Of a stretch of DNA of 64,000 nucleotides, positions 36,034-45,884 are shown piece by piece (position 1 is the stretch's first letter; each line of letters begins with the position of its first letter). A program made the translations under genes and the position numbers. Under the pieces are notes generated by a model, which saw only the letters and a list, made by a program, of their open reading frames with translations, did no database searches and was not told where the DNA came from. The DNA is from Collimonas antrihumi (lineage in GTDB: Bacteria; Pseudomonadota; Gammaproteobacteria; Burkholderiales; Burkholderiaceae_D), in the NCBI RefSeq assembly GCF_018304965.1, contig NZ_JAGQED010000005.1:62001-126000 (forward strand), written 5' to 3'.

Positions 36034-38796
36034 GTGACTCCATCCCTATTAAGCAGCAACGCCGCCTCTCGTTTTTTTTCACGCTGGGTCAATGCCGAAG
36101 CCGGACGCGCCGGACAGATCGCTGAATTGGCCAAGCCGGTAACAAGATTAACCGTCAGCCCGATGCTGCTTAATCAACTGTTACAAAGAGAAACAGATGC
36201 CGGCATGCCGTTGCCGCGCGCCATGCGCCGCCTGCGCAACCTGCTGGTATGCACTTTGATCGAACGTGATTTGCGCGGCGTGGCCGATCTGGAGGAAGTA
36301 GTAAGTGCAGTCACCACATTTGCCGAATTTGCGGTGCAAACCCACCTGGCGGCGTTGACTGCTGACATGGTGGCGTTGCATGGCGCCCCGGTCGGCGAAG
36401 AATCGGGCCAGCCACAGGAATTGATCGTGTTGGGCATGGGCAAGCTGGGCGGCTGCGAACTCAATGTTTCGTCCGATATCGACCTGATTTTCACCTATGC
36501 GGAAGATGGCGACACCCAGACCATCAACCCTGAACAACGCTCGCTATCGAATCACGAGTTTTTTACCCGGCTAGGCAAAAAACTGATCGGCGCGCTGTCT
36601 GAAATTACTGAAGACGGTTTCACTTTCCGGGTCGACATGGCGTTGCGGCCGAATGGCGCCTCGGGACCGCTGGTCGCCAGCTTCAATATGGTTGAGGCTT
36701 ATCTGGTGACCCAGGGCCGGGAATGGGAGCGCTATGCCTGGTGCAAGGCCCGCGCGCTGACCGGCCGGCCGGAAGATATCGCCACCCTGGAGAACATCAG
36801 CCGCCCGTTCGTGTTCCGGCGCTACCTGGATTACGGTTCGATCGACGCCATGCGCTCCATGCACGCGCAAATCCGCACGGAAGTACAGCGCCTGGAAGCA
36901 TTGCATCCGGAACGCAGCAACAACGTCAAGCTGGGGCGCGGCGGGATTCGCGAAATCGAGTTCCTGGCACAGGTGTTCCAGCTCATCCGCGGTGGCCGCG
37001 ATGGCGATTTGCGCGACCGCTCCACCCGCGCCACGCTGCGCACCCTGGCCGCCAAAAACCTGCTGGATGCCGAGGTCGTCGATAAATTGCTGGCCGCCTA
37101 CGATTTCTTGCGCAACCTGGAACACCGGCTGCAATACCTGGACGATGCGCAAACCCACACCTTCCCCACCAATGCGGCGGATTGCCAGATCATCGCCCAG
37201 GCCATGGGTTTTGCCGATGTGGCGTCGTTGATGCCGGTGCTCGAGCAGCACCGAACCCTGGTCGACACCCAGTTCGGCGATATATTCAAGGACAAGCTCA
37301 AGGACAAACAGCAGGGCCGCGCCAGCCAGAAGGACTGGGACGACAGCGAAAATGTGCTGCATACCTTGAGCGAAACCGATAGCCGCGAAACGATTGCCCT
37401 GGTATTGACCCATTGTGGATTCTCCGACGCATCGGCGGCGGCGCAGCGGCTGGTCACGACCTGGCAATCGACGCGTGTGCAGAACCTGCCGGTAGCCAGC
37501 CGCACGCGCCTGCTGGCCCTGGTCAACGCAGCGTTGCCGGTAGTGGCAGCGATCCCCGAACCCGAGCGCCATCTGCCTACCCTTAGCCGCCTGCTGGATT
37601 TCCTGGAAGCGATTGCGCGCCGCGCCGCCTATCTGGCGCTGCTGACTGAATATCCCGCCACCCTGCACCGCGTGATCCGCATGATCAGCGCCAGCGACTG
37701 GGCCGCAAAATACCTGACCCAACACCCTATCCTGCTGGATGAACTGCTCGATCCTCGCAGCCTGAACGCGGCGCCGGACTGGCCGGTATTTGCCCAGGAA
37801 TGCCGGCGTCAGCTCGAGACTGCTCCTGGCGACACCGAGCGGCAAATGGATATCCTGCGCGAAATGCACCATGCCCAGCAGTTCCGCCTGCTGGCACAGG
37901 ATCTGGAAGGCATGCTCAGCGTCGAGGCGCTGGCAGATCACCTATCGATCCTGGCCGACATCCTGGTGGCCGCCACCGTGCAAGCCATCTGGAACATGAT
38001 GCCGGGCCGCCATCGCGAGAAGCCGCTATTCACCGTCATCGCCTACGGCAAACTGGGCGGCAAGGAACTTGGCTATGTCTCTGACCTGGACGTAGTGTTC
38101 CTCTACGACGATGAAGACCAGGACGGCCCCGCGCTCTATGCGAAGCTGGCGCAGCGTTTCATTACCTGGATGACCAGCCATACGCCGGCCGGCATCCTGT
38201 TCGATATCGATATTGCGTTGCGCCCCGACGGCGCTAGCGGATTGCTGGTGTCTTCGTTTCGCAAATTTGAAAAATACCAGCGCCAGTCGGCCTGGCTGTG
38301 GGAACACCAGGCCCTGACCCGGGCTCGTTTCTGCGCCGGCGATGCAGCGATCGGTGAGCGCTTCGAAAGCCTGCGCGTGGAAGTGTTACGCCAGACACGC
38401 GATGCCAAACTGCTGCAAAGCGAAGTGCTGGATATGCGCCAGAAAATGCGCGACGCTCATCCGAACCGCAGCGATCGTTTCGATCTCAAGCACGACGCCG
38501 GCGGCATGATCGACATCGAATTCCTGGTGCAATTCCTGATCTTGCGCCATGCCGCCGCTTATCCGCAACTGACCGCGGACATCGGCAATATCGCCTTGTT
38601 GAAGCTATGCGGCGAACTCGGCTTGATTGATGCAGGATTGGCCAATGCAGTGGCCGACGCGTATCGGACTTTCCGTAAATTGCAGCATCAAGGCCGCTTG
38701 CAGGGAGAAGAACGGGCGCGCGTGGTGGCGCCTCGTATTGCTGCCGAAATCTCGGTGGTGAAACAATTGTGGGCCGATATTTTTACAGCCGCGTAA
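36034..38796 (+). CDS. glnE: glutamine synthetase adenylyltransferase / adenylyl-removing enzyme
   Basis: 920 aa from a GTG chosen because the next residues (TPSLLSSNAASRFFSRW) look like the native N-terminus; a TTG at 35983 gives 937 aa and neither has a good ribosome-binding site. It has two nucleotidyltransferase domains: the adenylyl-removing one with MGKLGGCELNVSSDIDLIF and the adenylylating one with YGKLGGKELGYVSDLDVVF, joined by a helical linker. It controls glutamine synthetase activity in response to PII. Single gene, divergent from yhdP. Confidence 0.94.
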   Translation: MTPSLLSSNAASRFFSRWVNAEAGRAGQIAELAKPVTRLTVSPMLLNQLLQRETDAGMPLPRAMRRLRNLLVCTLIERDLRGVADLEEVVSAVTTFAEFAVQTHLAALTADMVALHGAPVGEESGQPQELIVLGMGKLGGCELNVSSDIDLIFTYAEDGDTQTINPEQRSLSNHEFFTRLGKKLIGALSEITEDGFTFRVDMALRPNGASGPLVASFNMVEAYLVTQGREWERYAWCKARALTGRPEDIATLENISRPFVFRRYLDYGSIDAMRSMHAQIRTEVQRLEALHPERSNNVKLGRGGIREIEFLAQVFQLIRGGRDGDLRDRSTRATLRTLAAKNLLDAEVVDKLLAAYDFLRNLEHRLQYLDDAQTHTFPTNAADCQIIAQAMGFADVASLMPVLEQHRTLVDTQFGDIFKDKLKDKQQGRASQKDWDDSENVLHTLSETDSRETIALVLTHCGFSDASAAAQRLVTTWQSTRVQNLPVASRTRLLALVNAALPVVAAIPEPERHLPTLSRLLDFLEAIARRAAYLALLTEYPATLHRVIRMISASDWAAKYLTQHPILLDELLDPRSLNAAPDWPVFAQECRRQLETAPGDTERQMDILREMHHAQQFRLLAQDLEGMLSVEALADHLSILADILVAATVQAIWNMMPGRHREKPLFTVIAYGKLGGKELGYVSDLDVVFLYDDEDQDGPALYAKLAQRFITWMTSHTPAGILFDIDIALRPDGASGLLVSSFRKFEKYQRQSAWLWEHQALTRARFCAGDAAIGERFESLRVEVLRQTRDAKLLQSEVLDMRQKMRDAHPNRSDRFDLKHDAGGMIDIEFLVQFLILRHAAAYPQLTADIGNIALLKLCGELGLIDAGLANAVADAYRTFRKLQHQGRLQGEERARVVAPRIAAEISVVKQLWADIFTAA

Positions 38797-38820
38797 GGTA
38801 GGCACACGACAGAGAGGGAT

Positions 38821-39171
38821 TCAAACGATACCCAGAAATTTCATGACCATGGTAGCAAGAGCACGGCCTCTGCGCTTATCCGGCGCCGCTTCGCGCACTT
38901 CGCCGATGACTTCATCGTCCAGCGTCAGTTGACCGGTCTCGAAAGCCGTCAGGATCTGCCTGGCGGCCGCTACGTGCTCGGACGCAACTTGCAAGCGCGC
39001 CCCGCCGGTGGCCACCGCAATCAGGGAGTACATCTGAGTGATACCGCCATCGAGGACGAACGCAGGTATTCTCTCTGACTCCAGCAAGGCTCTCATGACT
39101 TCCAGATCGGAAGGTGTCATTGAACGCGCGATCGTTTCGAAATCGCCTTGGCTATCGGTGGTGATTGTCAT
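38821..39171 (-). CDS. DUF2007 putative signal-transducing protein
   Basis: 116 aa. The N-terminal part matches the DUF2007 fold (SDLEVMRALLESERIPAFVLD, then GGARLQVASEHVAAARQIL), a small ferredoxin-like domain. The C-terminal tail is charged (APDKRRGRALATMVMKF). Function unknown. It lies convergent to glnE, 24 bp away. Confidence 0.8.
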   Translation of the reverse strand: MTITTDSQGDFETIARSMTPSDLEVMRALLESERIPAFVLDGGITQMYSLIAVATGGARLQVASEHVAAARQILTAFETGQLTLDDEVIGEVREAAPDKRRGRALATMVMKFLGIV

Positions 39172-39259
39172 GCCGACTCCTGGACCAAGTTAAGTTATTC
39201 GCAACATAGGTCACTATACCTTAGGTCACGCCGGGTAGACGCATTGCGCCTCGCAATGC

Positions 39260-39286
39260 AAAACGCCCCGATCAACGGGGCGTTTT
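39260..39286 (-). terminator. intrinsic terminator of gap
   Basis: AAAACGCCCCG-ATCAA-CGGGGCGTTTT, an 11-bp perfect stem 23 bp past the gap stop. It is symmetric, so it could act in both directions. Confidence 0.88.
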
Positions 39287-39309
39287 GTCATGCAAGCAAG
39301 GTCAAGCTA

Positions 39310-40323
39310 TTACTTGGCGCTCATCAGTGCAATCGTGGTGTCCAGCATGCGGTTCGAGAAACCCCACTCATTGTCGTACCAGCTCGATACTTTCACCAGA
39401 CGACCGGAAACCTTGGTCAGGGTGGCGTCAAAGTTCGAGGAAGCAGGATTGTGGTTGAAATCGACCGAAACCAGCGGCTCTACGTTATACGTCAGCAAGC
39501 CCTTCAATGCGCCGTTTTCCGAAGCATCTTTCATGATCGCGTTGACTTCGTCGACAGTGGTGTCGCGTGCAGCAACGAACGACAGGTCGACCAGCGAGAC
39601 GTTGATGGTAGGAACGCGAATCGCGAAACCGTCCAGCTTGCCGTTCAACTCAGGCAACACCAGGCCAACCGCGGCAGCAGCGCCGGTCTTGGCCGGGATC
39701 ATGCTCATGGTGGCGGAACGGGCGCGGCGCAGATCTTCGTGATAAACGTCGGTCAGCACCTGGTCGTTGGTGTAGGAGTGGATGGTAGTCATCAGGCCGT
39801 TCAACACGCCGATCTTGTCGTTCAACGGCTTGACCAGCGGCGCCAGGCAGTTGGTGGTGCAAGAAGCATTGGAAATCACAGTGTCGCTGGCTTTCAGCAC
39901 GCCGTGGTTGACGCCGAAAACGACAGTCGCGTCGACATCCTTGCCGCCTGGTGCGGAGATGATGACTTTCTTGGCGCCGCCTTTGATGTGGGCGCTGGCT
40001 TTTTCCTTGGTGGTGAAGAAGCCGGTGCATTCCAGCACGACGTCAACGCCCAGTTCGCCCCATGGCAGTTCGGCCGGATTGCGTTGCGCCAATACCTTGA
40101 TGCGATCGCCATTGACTACGATGAAATCGCCGTCGACTGTCACAGTGCCAGGAAACTTGCCGTGGGCAGTATCGTACTGAGTCAGGTGCGCATTGGTTTT
40201 TGGATCGCCGAGGTCGTTGATGGCAACGATCTCGATGTCATGCTTTTTGCCGCCTTCATAATGGGCGCGAAGGATGTTGCGGCCGATACGGCCATAGCCA
40301 TTGATGGCGACGCGGATAGTCAT
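39310..40323 (-). CDS. gap: glyceraldehyde-3-phosphate dehydrogenase
   Basis: 337 aa, type I. N-terminal Rossmann start [20 protein letters not shown], catalytic Cys in [13 protein letters not shown] and C-terminal [15 protein letters not shown]. Converts glyceraldehyde 3-phosphate to 1,3-bisphosphoglycerate with NAD. AGGAGAAAACC precedes the ATG. Last gene of a tkt-GNAT-gap run, ending at a strong terminator, so pgk is not directly downstream. Confidence 0.97.
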   Translation of the reverse strand: MTIRVAINGYGRIGRNILRAHYEGGKKHDIEIVAINDLGDPKTNAHLTQYDTAHGKFPGTVTVDGDFIVVNGDRIKVLAQRNPAELPWGELGVDVVLECTGFFTTKEKASAHIKGGAKKVIISAPGGKDVDATVVFGVNHGVLKASDTVISNASCTTNCLAPLVKPLNDKIGVLNGLMTTIHSYTNDQVLTDVYHEDLRRARSATMSMIPAKTGAAAAVGLVLPELNGKLDGFAIRVPTINVSLVDLSFVAARDTTVDEVNAIMKDASENGALKGLLTYNVEPLVSVDFNHNPASSNFDATLTKVSGRLVKVSSWYDNEWGFSNRMLDTTIALMSAK

Positions 40324-40378
40324 GGTTTTCTCCTAAGGTATTAACAAATAAATATGTTGCAACTTCATCACTAACGGT

Positions 40379-40954
40379 TCAATTGACCCTGATAGTACGC
40401 CAGCCGTAGCCAGCCTCCTGCAATTCGAGTCCATCCCAGCTGAAAGGTTGCTCGGCCAGCAGCTCGGCGCCCAGCATCTCGTAAAACTGCCGCGCCGGGC
40501 GATTGTCCGCCAGCACCCATACCAGCATGTTGTTGGCGCCGGCGCTGGCCAAGGCGGCGGCCACGTGCGCCACCAGCTTACGGCCGATGCCCGCGCGCTG
40601 CACCGACGGCTCCAGATAGATCGCCGTCAGTTCGGAATCGAAGCCGAGCTTGGCTTCCTTGAGCGTCATGCCGGCCGCAAAACCCAGCACCTCGCCATCG
40701 ACCTCGGCCACGAAGACATTGGCGGCATTCGAGGTCGCCGACAGGATGCGGCTCCAGATGGCAGCGCTGTCTTCTATCTTCATGCCATCCAGATAGTCGT
40801 CCGGAATGATGCCGCGGTAAGTGGTGCGCCAGCTATCGATACGCACCGCCGCGATCACCCCTGCATCGGCGATGGTGGCGCGGCGGATGACGACATCACC
40901 GACGATGTTGGTGATGTCCATCTTGCCGATAGCTCTGGCAGCTCTCAGATTCAT
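40379..40954 (-). CDS. GNAT-family acetyltransferase inserted between tkt and gap
   Basis: 191 aa; the ATG overlaps the tkt stop (ATGA). The GNAT core is clear: [40 protein letters not shown] for acetyl-CoA, [16 protein letters not shown]. The N-terminal 20 residues are not part of the fold, so a start at 40921 is possible. Substrate unknown. Coupled to tkt and 55 bp before gap. Confidence 0.88.
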   Translation of the reverse strand: MNLRAARAIGKMDITNIVGDVVIRRATIADAGVIAAVRIDSWRTTYRGIIPDDYLDGMKIEDSAAIWSRILSATSNAANVFVAEVDGEVLGFAAGMTLKEAKLGFDSELTAIYLEPSVQRAGIGRKLVAHVAAALASAGANNMLVWVLADNRPARQFYEMLGAELLAEQPFSWDGLELQEAGYGWRTIRVN

Positions 40955-42945
40955 GCCAGTACCAGTTTGGTCTTGGCCACGACGTTTTCAACAGTGAAGC
41001 CGAAATGTTTGAACAGCACAGGAGCCGGAGCCGATTCGCCGAAAGTATCGATACCAACCACAGCACCTTCCAGGCCGACATACTTGTGCCAGAACGCCGT
41101 CACACCGGCTTCGATCGCCACGCGCGGCAAACCGCGTTGCAGCACGCTGGCTTTGTAGGAAGCTTCCTGGCGGTCGAACACATCGGCGCAAGGCATCGAT
41201 ATCACGCGCACTGCAATGCCTTCTTGCGCCAGCGCTGCCGCAGCCTGCATCGCCAGTTCCACTTCAGAACCGGTAGCGATCAGGATTGCCTTGGCGTCGG
41301 CCGCATCTTTCAAGATATAGGCGCCACGCTGGATGGCGGCGATTTGCGCTGCGTCACGCTCTTGGTATTGCAAATTCTGGCGCGAAAAAATCAATGTGCT
41401 CGGGCCGTTCTTGCGCTGCACGGCCTGTTGCCATGCCACTGCCGATTCAACCGTGTCGCATGGACGCCAGTTATCCAGTTGCGGAATCAAACGCAGGCTC
41501 GAGACATGTTCCACCGACTGGTGAGTCGGGCCGTCTTCGCCCAGGCCGATGGAGTCATGGGTGAAGACGAAGATCGAACGAATCTTCATCAGCGCTGCCA
41601 TGCGCAAGGCATTGCGGCTGTAATCGGAGAACGTCAGGAAAGTCGCGCCAAACGGGATGTAGCCGCCATGCAGGGCGATACCGTTCAGCATCGCGCTCAT
41701 GCCGAATTCGCGCACGCCGTAATTGATGTGATTGCCCGGCTGATCGGCACGTACCGCTACGGATTCTTTCCAGTTGGTCAGGTTAGAACCGGTCAGGTCG
41801 GCCGAACCACCGAGGAATTCCGGCAGCACTTGCGCCAGTGCCTGGATCGCGTTCTGGCTGGCTTTACGGGTGGCGATGGTTTCTTTCTTTTCGACGCAAG
41901 TGGCGATGTAGTCGCTCACGGTCTTTTCGAAATTGCCTGGCAGTTCGCCTTTCATGCGGCGTGTGAATTCGTTGGCCAGTTGCGGATACTCGGCAGCGTA
42001 AGCGGCGAACAACGCATTCCAGTCGCCTTCGAATCGCTTGCCCTGCAGTTTGGCATCCCATGCATCATAAACGTCGGCAGGGATTTCAAACGGCGGGTAA
42101 TTCCAGCCCAAGGCTTCGCGCACAGCAGCAATTTCCTTGTCGCCCAATGCCGCGCCGTGCACCTTGTCGGTGCCGGCCAGGTTTGGCGAACCTTTGCCGA
42201 TGACTGTCTTGCAGCAGATCAGGGTTGGCTTGTCGGACAATTTGGCTTGATGGATGGCGGCGTTGACGGCTTCCACACTGTGGCCGTCGACGGCGCGGAT
42301 CACGTTCCAGCCGTAGGCTTCGAAACGCTTCGGGGTATCGTCCTTGAACCAGCCTTCGACATGGCCGTCGATCGAGATACCGTTATCATCGTAGAGCACG
42401 ACCAGCTTCGACAAACGCAGTGTGCCGGCCAGCGAGCATGCTTCGTGCGAAATGCCTTCCATCAGGCAGCCGTCGCCGACGAAAGTGTAAGTGTGATGAT
42501 CCACCACAGGGAAACTGGCGCGGTTGAATTCTGCAGCCAGCAGTTTTTCCGCCAGCGCCATGCCGACTGCATTGGTCAAACCCTGGCCGAGCGGGCCGGT
42601 GGTGGTTTCAATCCCTGGCGTGACATCGACTTCAGGGTGGCCCGGAGTCTTCGAATGCATTTGACGGAAATTGCGGATCTCGTCCATCGACAAATCGTAG
42701 CCAGTCAGGTGCAGCAACGCGTATTGCAACATCGATCCATGACCATTTGACAACACAAACCGGTCACGATTGGCCCAATGCGGATTAGCCGGGTTGTGAC
42801 GGTAGTGCTTTGCCCACAATGCGACTGCGATTTCCGCCATGCCCATTGGCATGCCGGGATGGCCGGAGTTGGCTTTTTGTACAGCGTCCATTGCCAGCGC
42901 ACGGATTGCATTGGCCATCTTGGTAGTCGGGAGAGTGGAAGTCAT
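40951..42945 (-). CDS. tkt: transketolase
   Basis: 664 aa from the ATG at 42945; the longer frame lacks a start signal. Thiamine-diphosphate enzyme of the pentose phosphate pathway. [16 protein letters not shown] and the cofactor motif [14 protein letters not shown] are intact, as is the C-terminal transketolase domain. First gene of tkt-GNAT-gap and divergent from rsmE across a region with a 16-bp palindrome. Confidence 0.97.
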   Translation of the reverse strand: MTSTLPTTKMANAIRALAMDAVQKANSGHPGMPMGMAEIAVALWAKHYRHNPANPHWANRDRFVLSNGHGSMLQYALLHLTGYDLSMDEIRNFRQMHSKTPGHPEVDVTPGIETTTGPLGQGLTNAVGMALAEKLLAAEFNRASFPVVDHHTYTFVGDGCLMEGISHEACSLAGTLRLSKLVVLYDDNGISIDGHVEGWFKDDTPKRFEAYGWNVIRAVDGHSVEAVNAAIHQAKLSDKPTLICCKTVIGKGSPNLAGTDKVHGAALGDKEIAAVREALGWNYPPFEIPADVYDAWDAKLQGKRFEGDWNALFAAYAAEYPQLANEFTRRMKGELPGNFEKTVSDYIATCVEKKETIATRKASQNAIQALAQVLPEFLGGSADLTGSNLTNWKESVAVRADQPGNHINYGVREFGMSAMLNGIALHGGYIPFGATFLTFSDYSRNALRMAALMKIRSIFVFTHDSIGLGEDGPTHQSVEHVSSLRLIPQLDNWRPCDTVESAVAWQQAVQRKNGPSTLIFSRQNLQYQERDAAQIAAIQRGAYILKDAADAKAILIATGSEVELAMQAAAALAQEGIAVRVISMPCADVFDRQEASYKASVLQRGLPRVAIEAGVTAFWHKYVGLEGAVVGIDTFGESAPAPVLFKHFGFTVENVVAKTKLVLA

Positions 42946-43060
42946 GGTGTGAGCAGGTAGGCAACGATTGAAAATTGGTTGGTGGGCGCGCAGCGTCGGA
43001 ACAGCCCACAAAGGCCGATATTTTACCAAAATGCGGCCGATCCCGGTTCAAATCCGCGCA

Positions 43061-43076
43061 TCCCTCATATGAGGGA
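43061..43076. promoter_or_regulatory. 16-bp perfect palindrome between tkt and rsmE
   Basis: TCCCTCATATGAGGGA lies about 115 bp before the tkt ATG and 75 bp before rsmE. Size and symmetry suit a dimeric regulator. No regulator gene adjoins it. Confidence 0.5.
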
Positions 43077-43150
43077 CAGTAAAATGCTGTCGCGCCATAT
43101 AATATTAATGCCTGACTCCTGATTAAATTAAGTAGAGAATTATCAACTCA

Positions 43151-43876
43151 ATGCCTCGTTTCTACGTTTCTACCCCGCTCGAAATCGGCCAGTTGCTGGT
43201 CTTGCCGGAAGCAGTCGCCCATCACTTGCTGGTGCTGCGCCTTGGGCTGGCTGCGCCCATTACCTTGTTCAACGGCACCGGCGGCGAATACACCGCCACC
43301 ATCAGCAGCATAGAAAAAAAACGCGTCAGCGCCGAGATCAAGACCTTTTCGCCGCGCGAGGTTGAACTGCCCTACGCCATCACGCTGGCCCAGGCTTTGC
43401 CGGAGTCGTCGAAGCTGGACTGGATCATCGAAAAAGCTGTGGAGCTTGGCGTCGCAGCGATCCAGCCACTGGCGGCGCAGCGCTGCGTGGTGCGCCTCAA
43501 TAGCGAGCGCGCCGAGAAAAAGCAAAGCCATTGGCAGGCCGTGATCGTCGCCGCCGCCGAACAAAGCGGGCGCAATCGCATGCCCACACTGTCTACGCTC
43601 AGCCCCTTTACCGACTGGGTCCAGCAGCAGGATCTGCATAAACGCATCCTGCTGTCGCCGCGCGGCGAGCAGTCGCTGTCGGACTGGGCGCGTCATCAAC
43701 CGCCGCAAGCGCTGGCGTTGCTGATCGGCCCGGAAGGCGGTTTCACGGAAGCGGAAGAGAACCTGGCTTGCAGCCAGGGCGCGCTGATGTTGTCGATGGG
43801 ACCACGGATCCTGCGGACTGAAACCGCCGGCCTGGCAGCGCTGGCGGCAATCAACGCGATATGGGGTGAAATGTGA
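43151..43876 (+). CDS. rsmE: 16S rRNA (uracil-1498-N3)-methyltransferase
   Basis: 241 aa. N-terminal PUA-like domain (MPRFYVSTPLEIGQLLVLPE) and C-terminal SPOUT knot (ALLIGPEGGFTEAEENLA, SMGPRILRTETAGLAAL). It methylates U1498 in the 30S decoding region using SAM. Single gene. Confidence 0.95.
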   Translation: MPRFYVSTPLEIGQLLVLPEAVAHHLLVLRLGLAAPITLFNGTGGEYTATISSIEKKRVSAEIKTFSPREVELPYAITLAQALPESSKLDWIIEKAVELGVAAIQPLAAQRCVVRLNSERAEKKQSHWQAVIVAAAEQSGRNRMPTLSTLSPFTDWVQQQDLHKRILLSPRGEQSLSDWARHQPPQALALLIGPEGGFTEAEENLACSQGALMLSMGPRILRTETAGLAALAAINAIWGEM

Positions 43877-44140
43877 CGAGAAAGTAACATGTAACAAAGG
43901 CGAAATATAACCAGCGTAATCTGCCTCTATCGTTTCTACAATTTGTTCTAAGCAAAAATAAAAACCCTGGCTAAAATGGTTAGTGGACTTAAGAAACGTT
44001 CTCAAGACACAATCGTTTTCAGTTATACAACTACTCAAAGTTCTTGCCGCGTTGTAATATTAATTTTCTCAATACTTTGTCTTTATTTGCAAAGTAACAA
44101 CCTGCCTTGATGGCTGACGTTTTTTACTCAGGAGAATATT

Positions 44141-44584
44141 ATGGGACTGCTGGATTCGGTACTTGGCGCAATCGGTGGCGGCCAACAGCAAGCGAACGAT
44201 CCGAAAGCCATGTTGATCCAGGCTGCAATCGGCATGCTGACCAAACAAGGCGGCGCTGCCGGTGGCGCAGCGGGCGGCTTGGGCGGCTTGCTCAGCGCAT
44301 TTGAAGGCGCCGGCCTGGGCCAGGTTGCCCAATCGTGGATCAGCAATGGCCAGAACCAGGCGATTTCACCGGATCAGGTGCAACAGGCGCTGGGCAGCGG
44401 CCAGTTGCAGGAATTGGCACAAGCAGCAGGTATTTCACCAACTGAAGCTGCCGGCCACCTGTCGGAAATCTTGCCTGGCCTGGTGGACAAGCTGACCCCA
44501 CATGGCGAAGCAACCGCGGCTCCTGGCGGCCTGGACTTGGGCGGGTTGCTGGGCGGTCTGTTGGGCGGCAACAAGCAGGCCTGA
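44141..44584 (+). CDS. YidB-family (DUF937) protein
   Basis: 147 aa, Gly/Gln/Ala-rich. Starts MGLLDSVLGAIGGGQQQAN and contains AISPDQVQQALGSGQLQELA, the DUF937/YidB core, ending in a GGLLGGLLGGNK tail. Function not established. CAGGAGAATATT precedes the ATG. The 264-bp gap upstream is AT-rich and probably holds its promoter; an intrinsic terminator follows. Confidence 0.88.
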   Translation: MGLLDSVLGAIGGGQQQANDPKAMLIQAAIGMLTKQGGAAGGAAGGLGGLLSAFEGAGLGQVAQSWISNGQNQAISPDQVQQALGSGQLQELAQAAGISPTEAAGHLSEILPGLVDKLTPHGEATAAPGGLDLGGLLGGLLGGNKQA

Positions 44585-44622
44585 GTTGGCTAACGCTTAT
44601 TGACCAACGCTAACCGTTCGAC

Positions 44623-44648
44623 AAAAATCGCCCTCAGGGGCGATTTTT
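44623..44648 (+). terminator. intrinsic terminator after the yidB-type gene
   Basis: ATCGCCC-TCAG-GGGCGAT stem flanked by A5 and followed by T8 on the plus strand. Confidence 0.9.
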
Positions 44649-44820
44649 TTTGGCGTTCACAATCTTCGCTGCATCACTATTAGTATCCATAATTCAATAA
44701 AATAGCCGTTTTATCAATTAAAAATCATTCAATCCGGTGCAGTTCGACTTCTTGGCAGGGGGAAAACGTCGAAAGCATTTATAATCCAAGGTTTTTGCAA
44801 TAAATATTCCGGTCACTTCA

Positions 44821-45798
44821 ATGAAGGTATTTCGCGGACTTCCCAATGCCGAATCGCGCGCCCCTTGCGCGCTAACTATCGGCAACTTTGATGGCGTACA
44901 TCGCGGCCATCAGGTATTGCTCGCGCACGTCCGCAAAGCCGCCACCGAACTGGGGCTGGATGCTGCGGTGATGACGTTCGAGCCGCACCCGCGCGAATTT
45001 TTTGCGCAACGTACCGGCCAGCCGGGCAATATGCCGACACGCGTCGCCAACCTGCGCGACAAGCTGCAATCGCTGTCGCAGGCTGGCATAGATCGCGTGA
45101 TTGTCGAACATTTCAACGCCAGCTTTGCAGCCATGTCGCCCCAGGACTTTGTTGAAAAAGTGCTGGTTGAAGGCTTGCACGTGAAGTGGCTGATGGTGGG
45201 CGAAGATTTCTGCTTCGGCGCCCGCCGCGCCGGCAATATCGCCACCCTGATCGAAGCCGGCAAGAAATACGGCTTCCATGTCGAAACCTTGCCGACCGTG
45301 ATGAACGAAGGCGCGCGGGTATCCTCGTCGGCGGTGCGCACGGCGCTGGCGGCCGGTGATTTCAGCCATGCGCGAGCGCTGCTGGGCCATCCTTATTCGA
45401 TCTCTGGACACGTGGTGCATGGCAAGAAACTCGGCCGCACCATCGGCTTCCCGACCTTGAACCTGCGTGTCAGCCATAAACTACCGGCCTTGTCCGGCAT
45501 TTTTACCGTTAAAGTACATGGCCTGGCCGAACAGCCGCTGCCGGCGGTGGCCAGCATCGGCGTCCGCCCTACCGTGGACGACAGCGGGCGGGTGCTGCTA
45601 GAGAGCTATATTCTCGATTTCACCGGTGATTGCTACGGCAAACTGATACAGGTCGAATTTTTGCAAAAATTGCGCGACGAAGAAAAATACGTCGATTTGC
45701 CGACCCTGACTGCCGCGATCACGCGCGATGTCAGCAATGCACGTGCGTATTTCCGCCAGCAAGATACTGCAGCGATTTCAGCCACTGACCGAATTTGA
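44821..45798 (+). CDS. ribF: bifunctional riboflavin kinase / FAD synthetase
   Basis: 325 aa. N-terminal FMN adenylyltransferase domain (TIGNFDGVHRGHQVLL, TFEPHPREFF, VGEDFCFGARRAGN, SSSAVRTALAAGD). The C-terminal kinase domain has GHVVHGKKLGRTIGFPTLNL and LESYILDFTGDCYG. It makes FMN and FAD. It precedes ileS and lspA, the order common in proteobacteria. Confidence 0.96.
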   Translation: MKVFRGLPNAESRAPCALTIGNFDGVHRGHQVLLAHVRKAATELGLDAAVMTFEPHPREFFAQRTGQPGNMPTRVANLRDKLQSLSQAGIDRVIVEHFNASFAAMSPQDFVEKVLVEGLHVKWLMVGEDFCFGARRAGNIATLIEAGKKYGFHVETLPTVMNEGARVSSSAVRTALAAGDFSHARALLGHPYSISGHVVHGKKLGRTIGFPTLNLRVSHKLPALSGIFTVKVHGLAEQPLPAVASIGVRPTVDDSGRVLLESYILDFTGDCYGKLIQVEFLQKLRDEEKYVDLPTLTAAITRDVSNARAYFRQQDTAAISATDRI

Positions 45799-45884
45799 CG
45801 CTGTTCTCTCAGTTGTCTTAATAATGCCTGGCTCAACGCGCACCAACTGCGCGTAGCCCTCACTGAATTCCATTGAAGAAAATT

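Noticed and set aside
36571-37941. Open frame of 456 codons opposite glnE
   Set aside because: Antisense shadow of glnE codon use.
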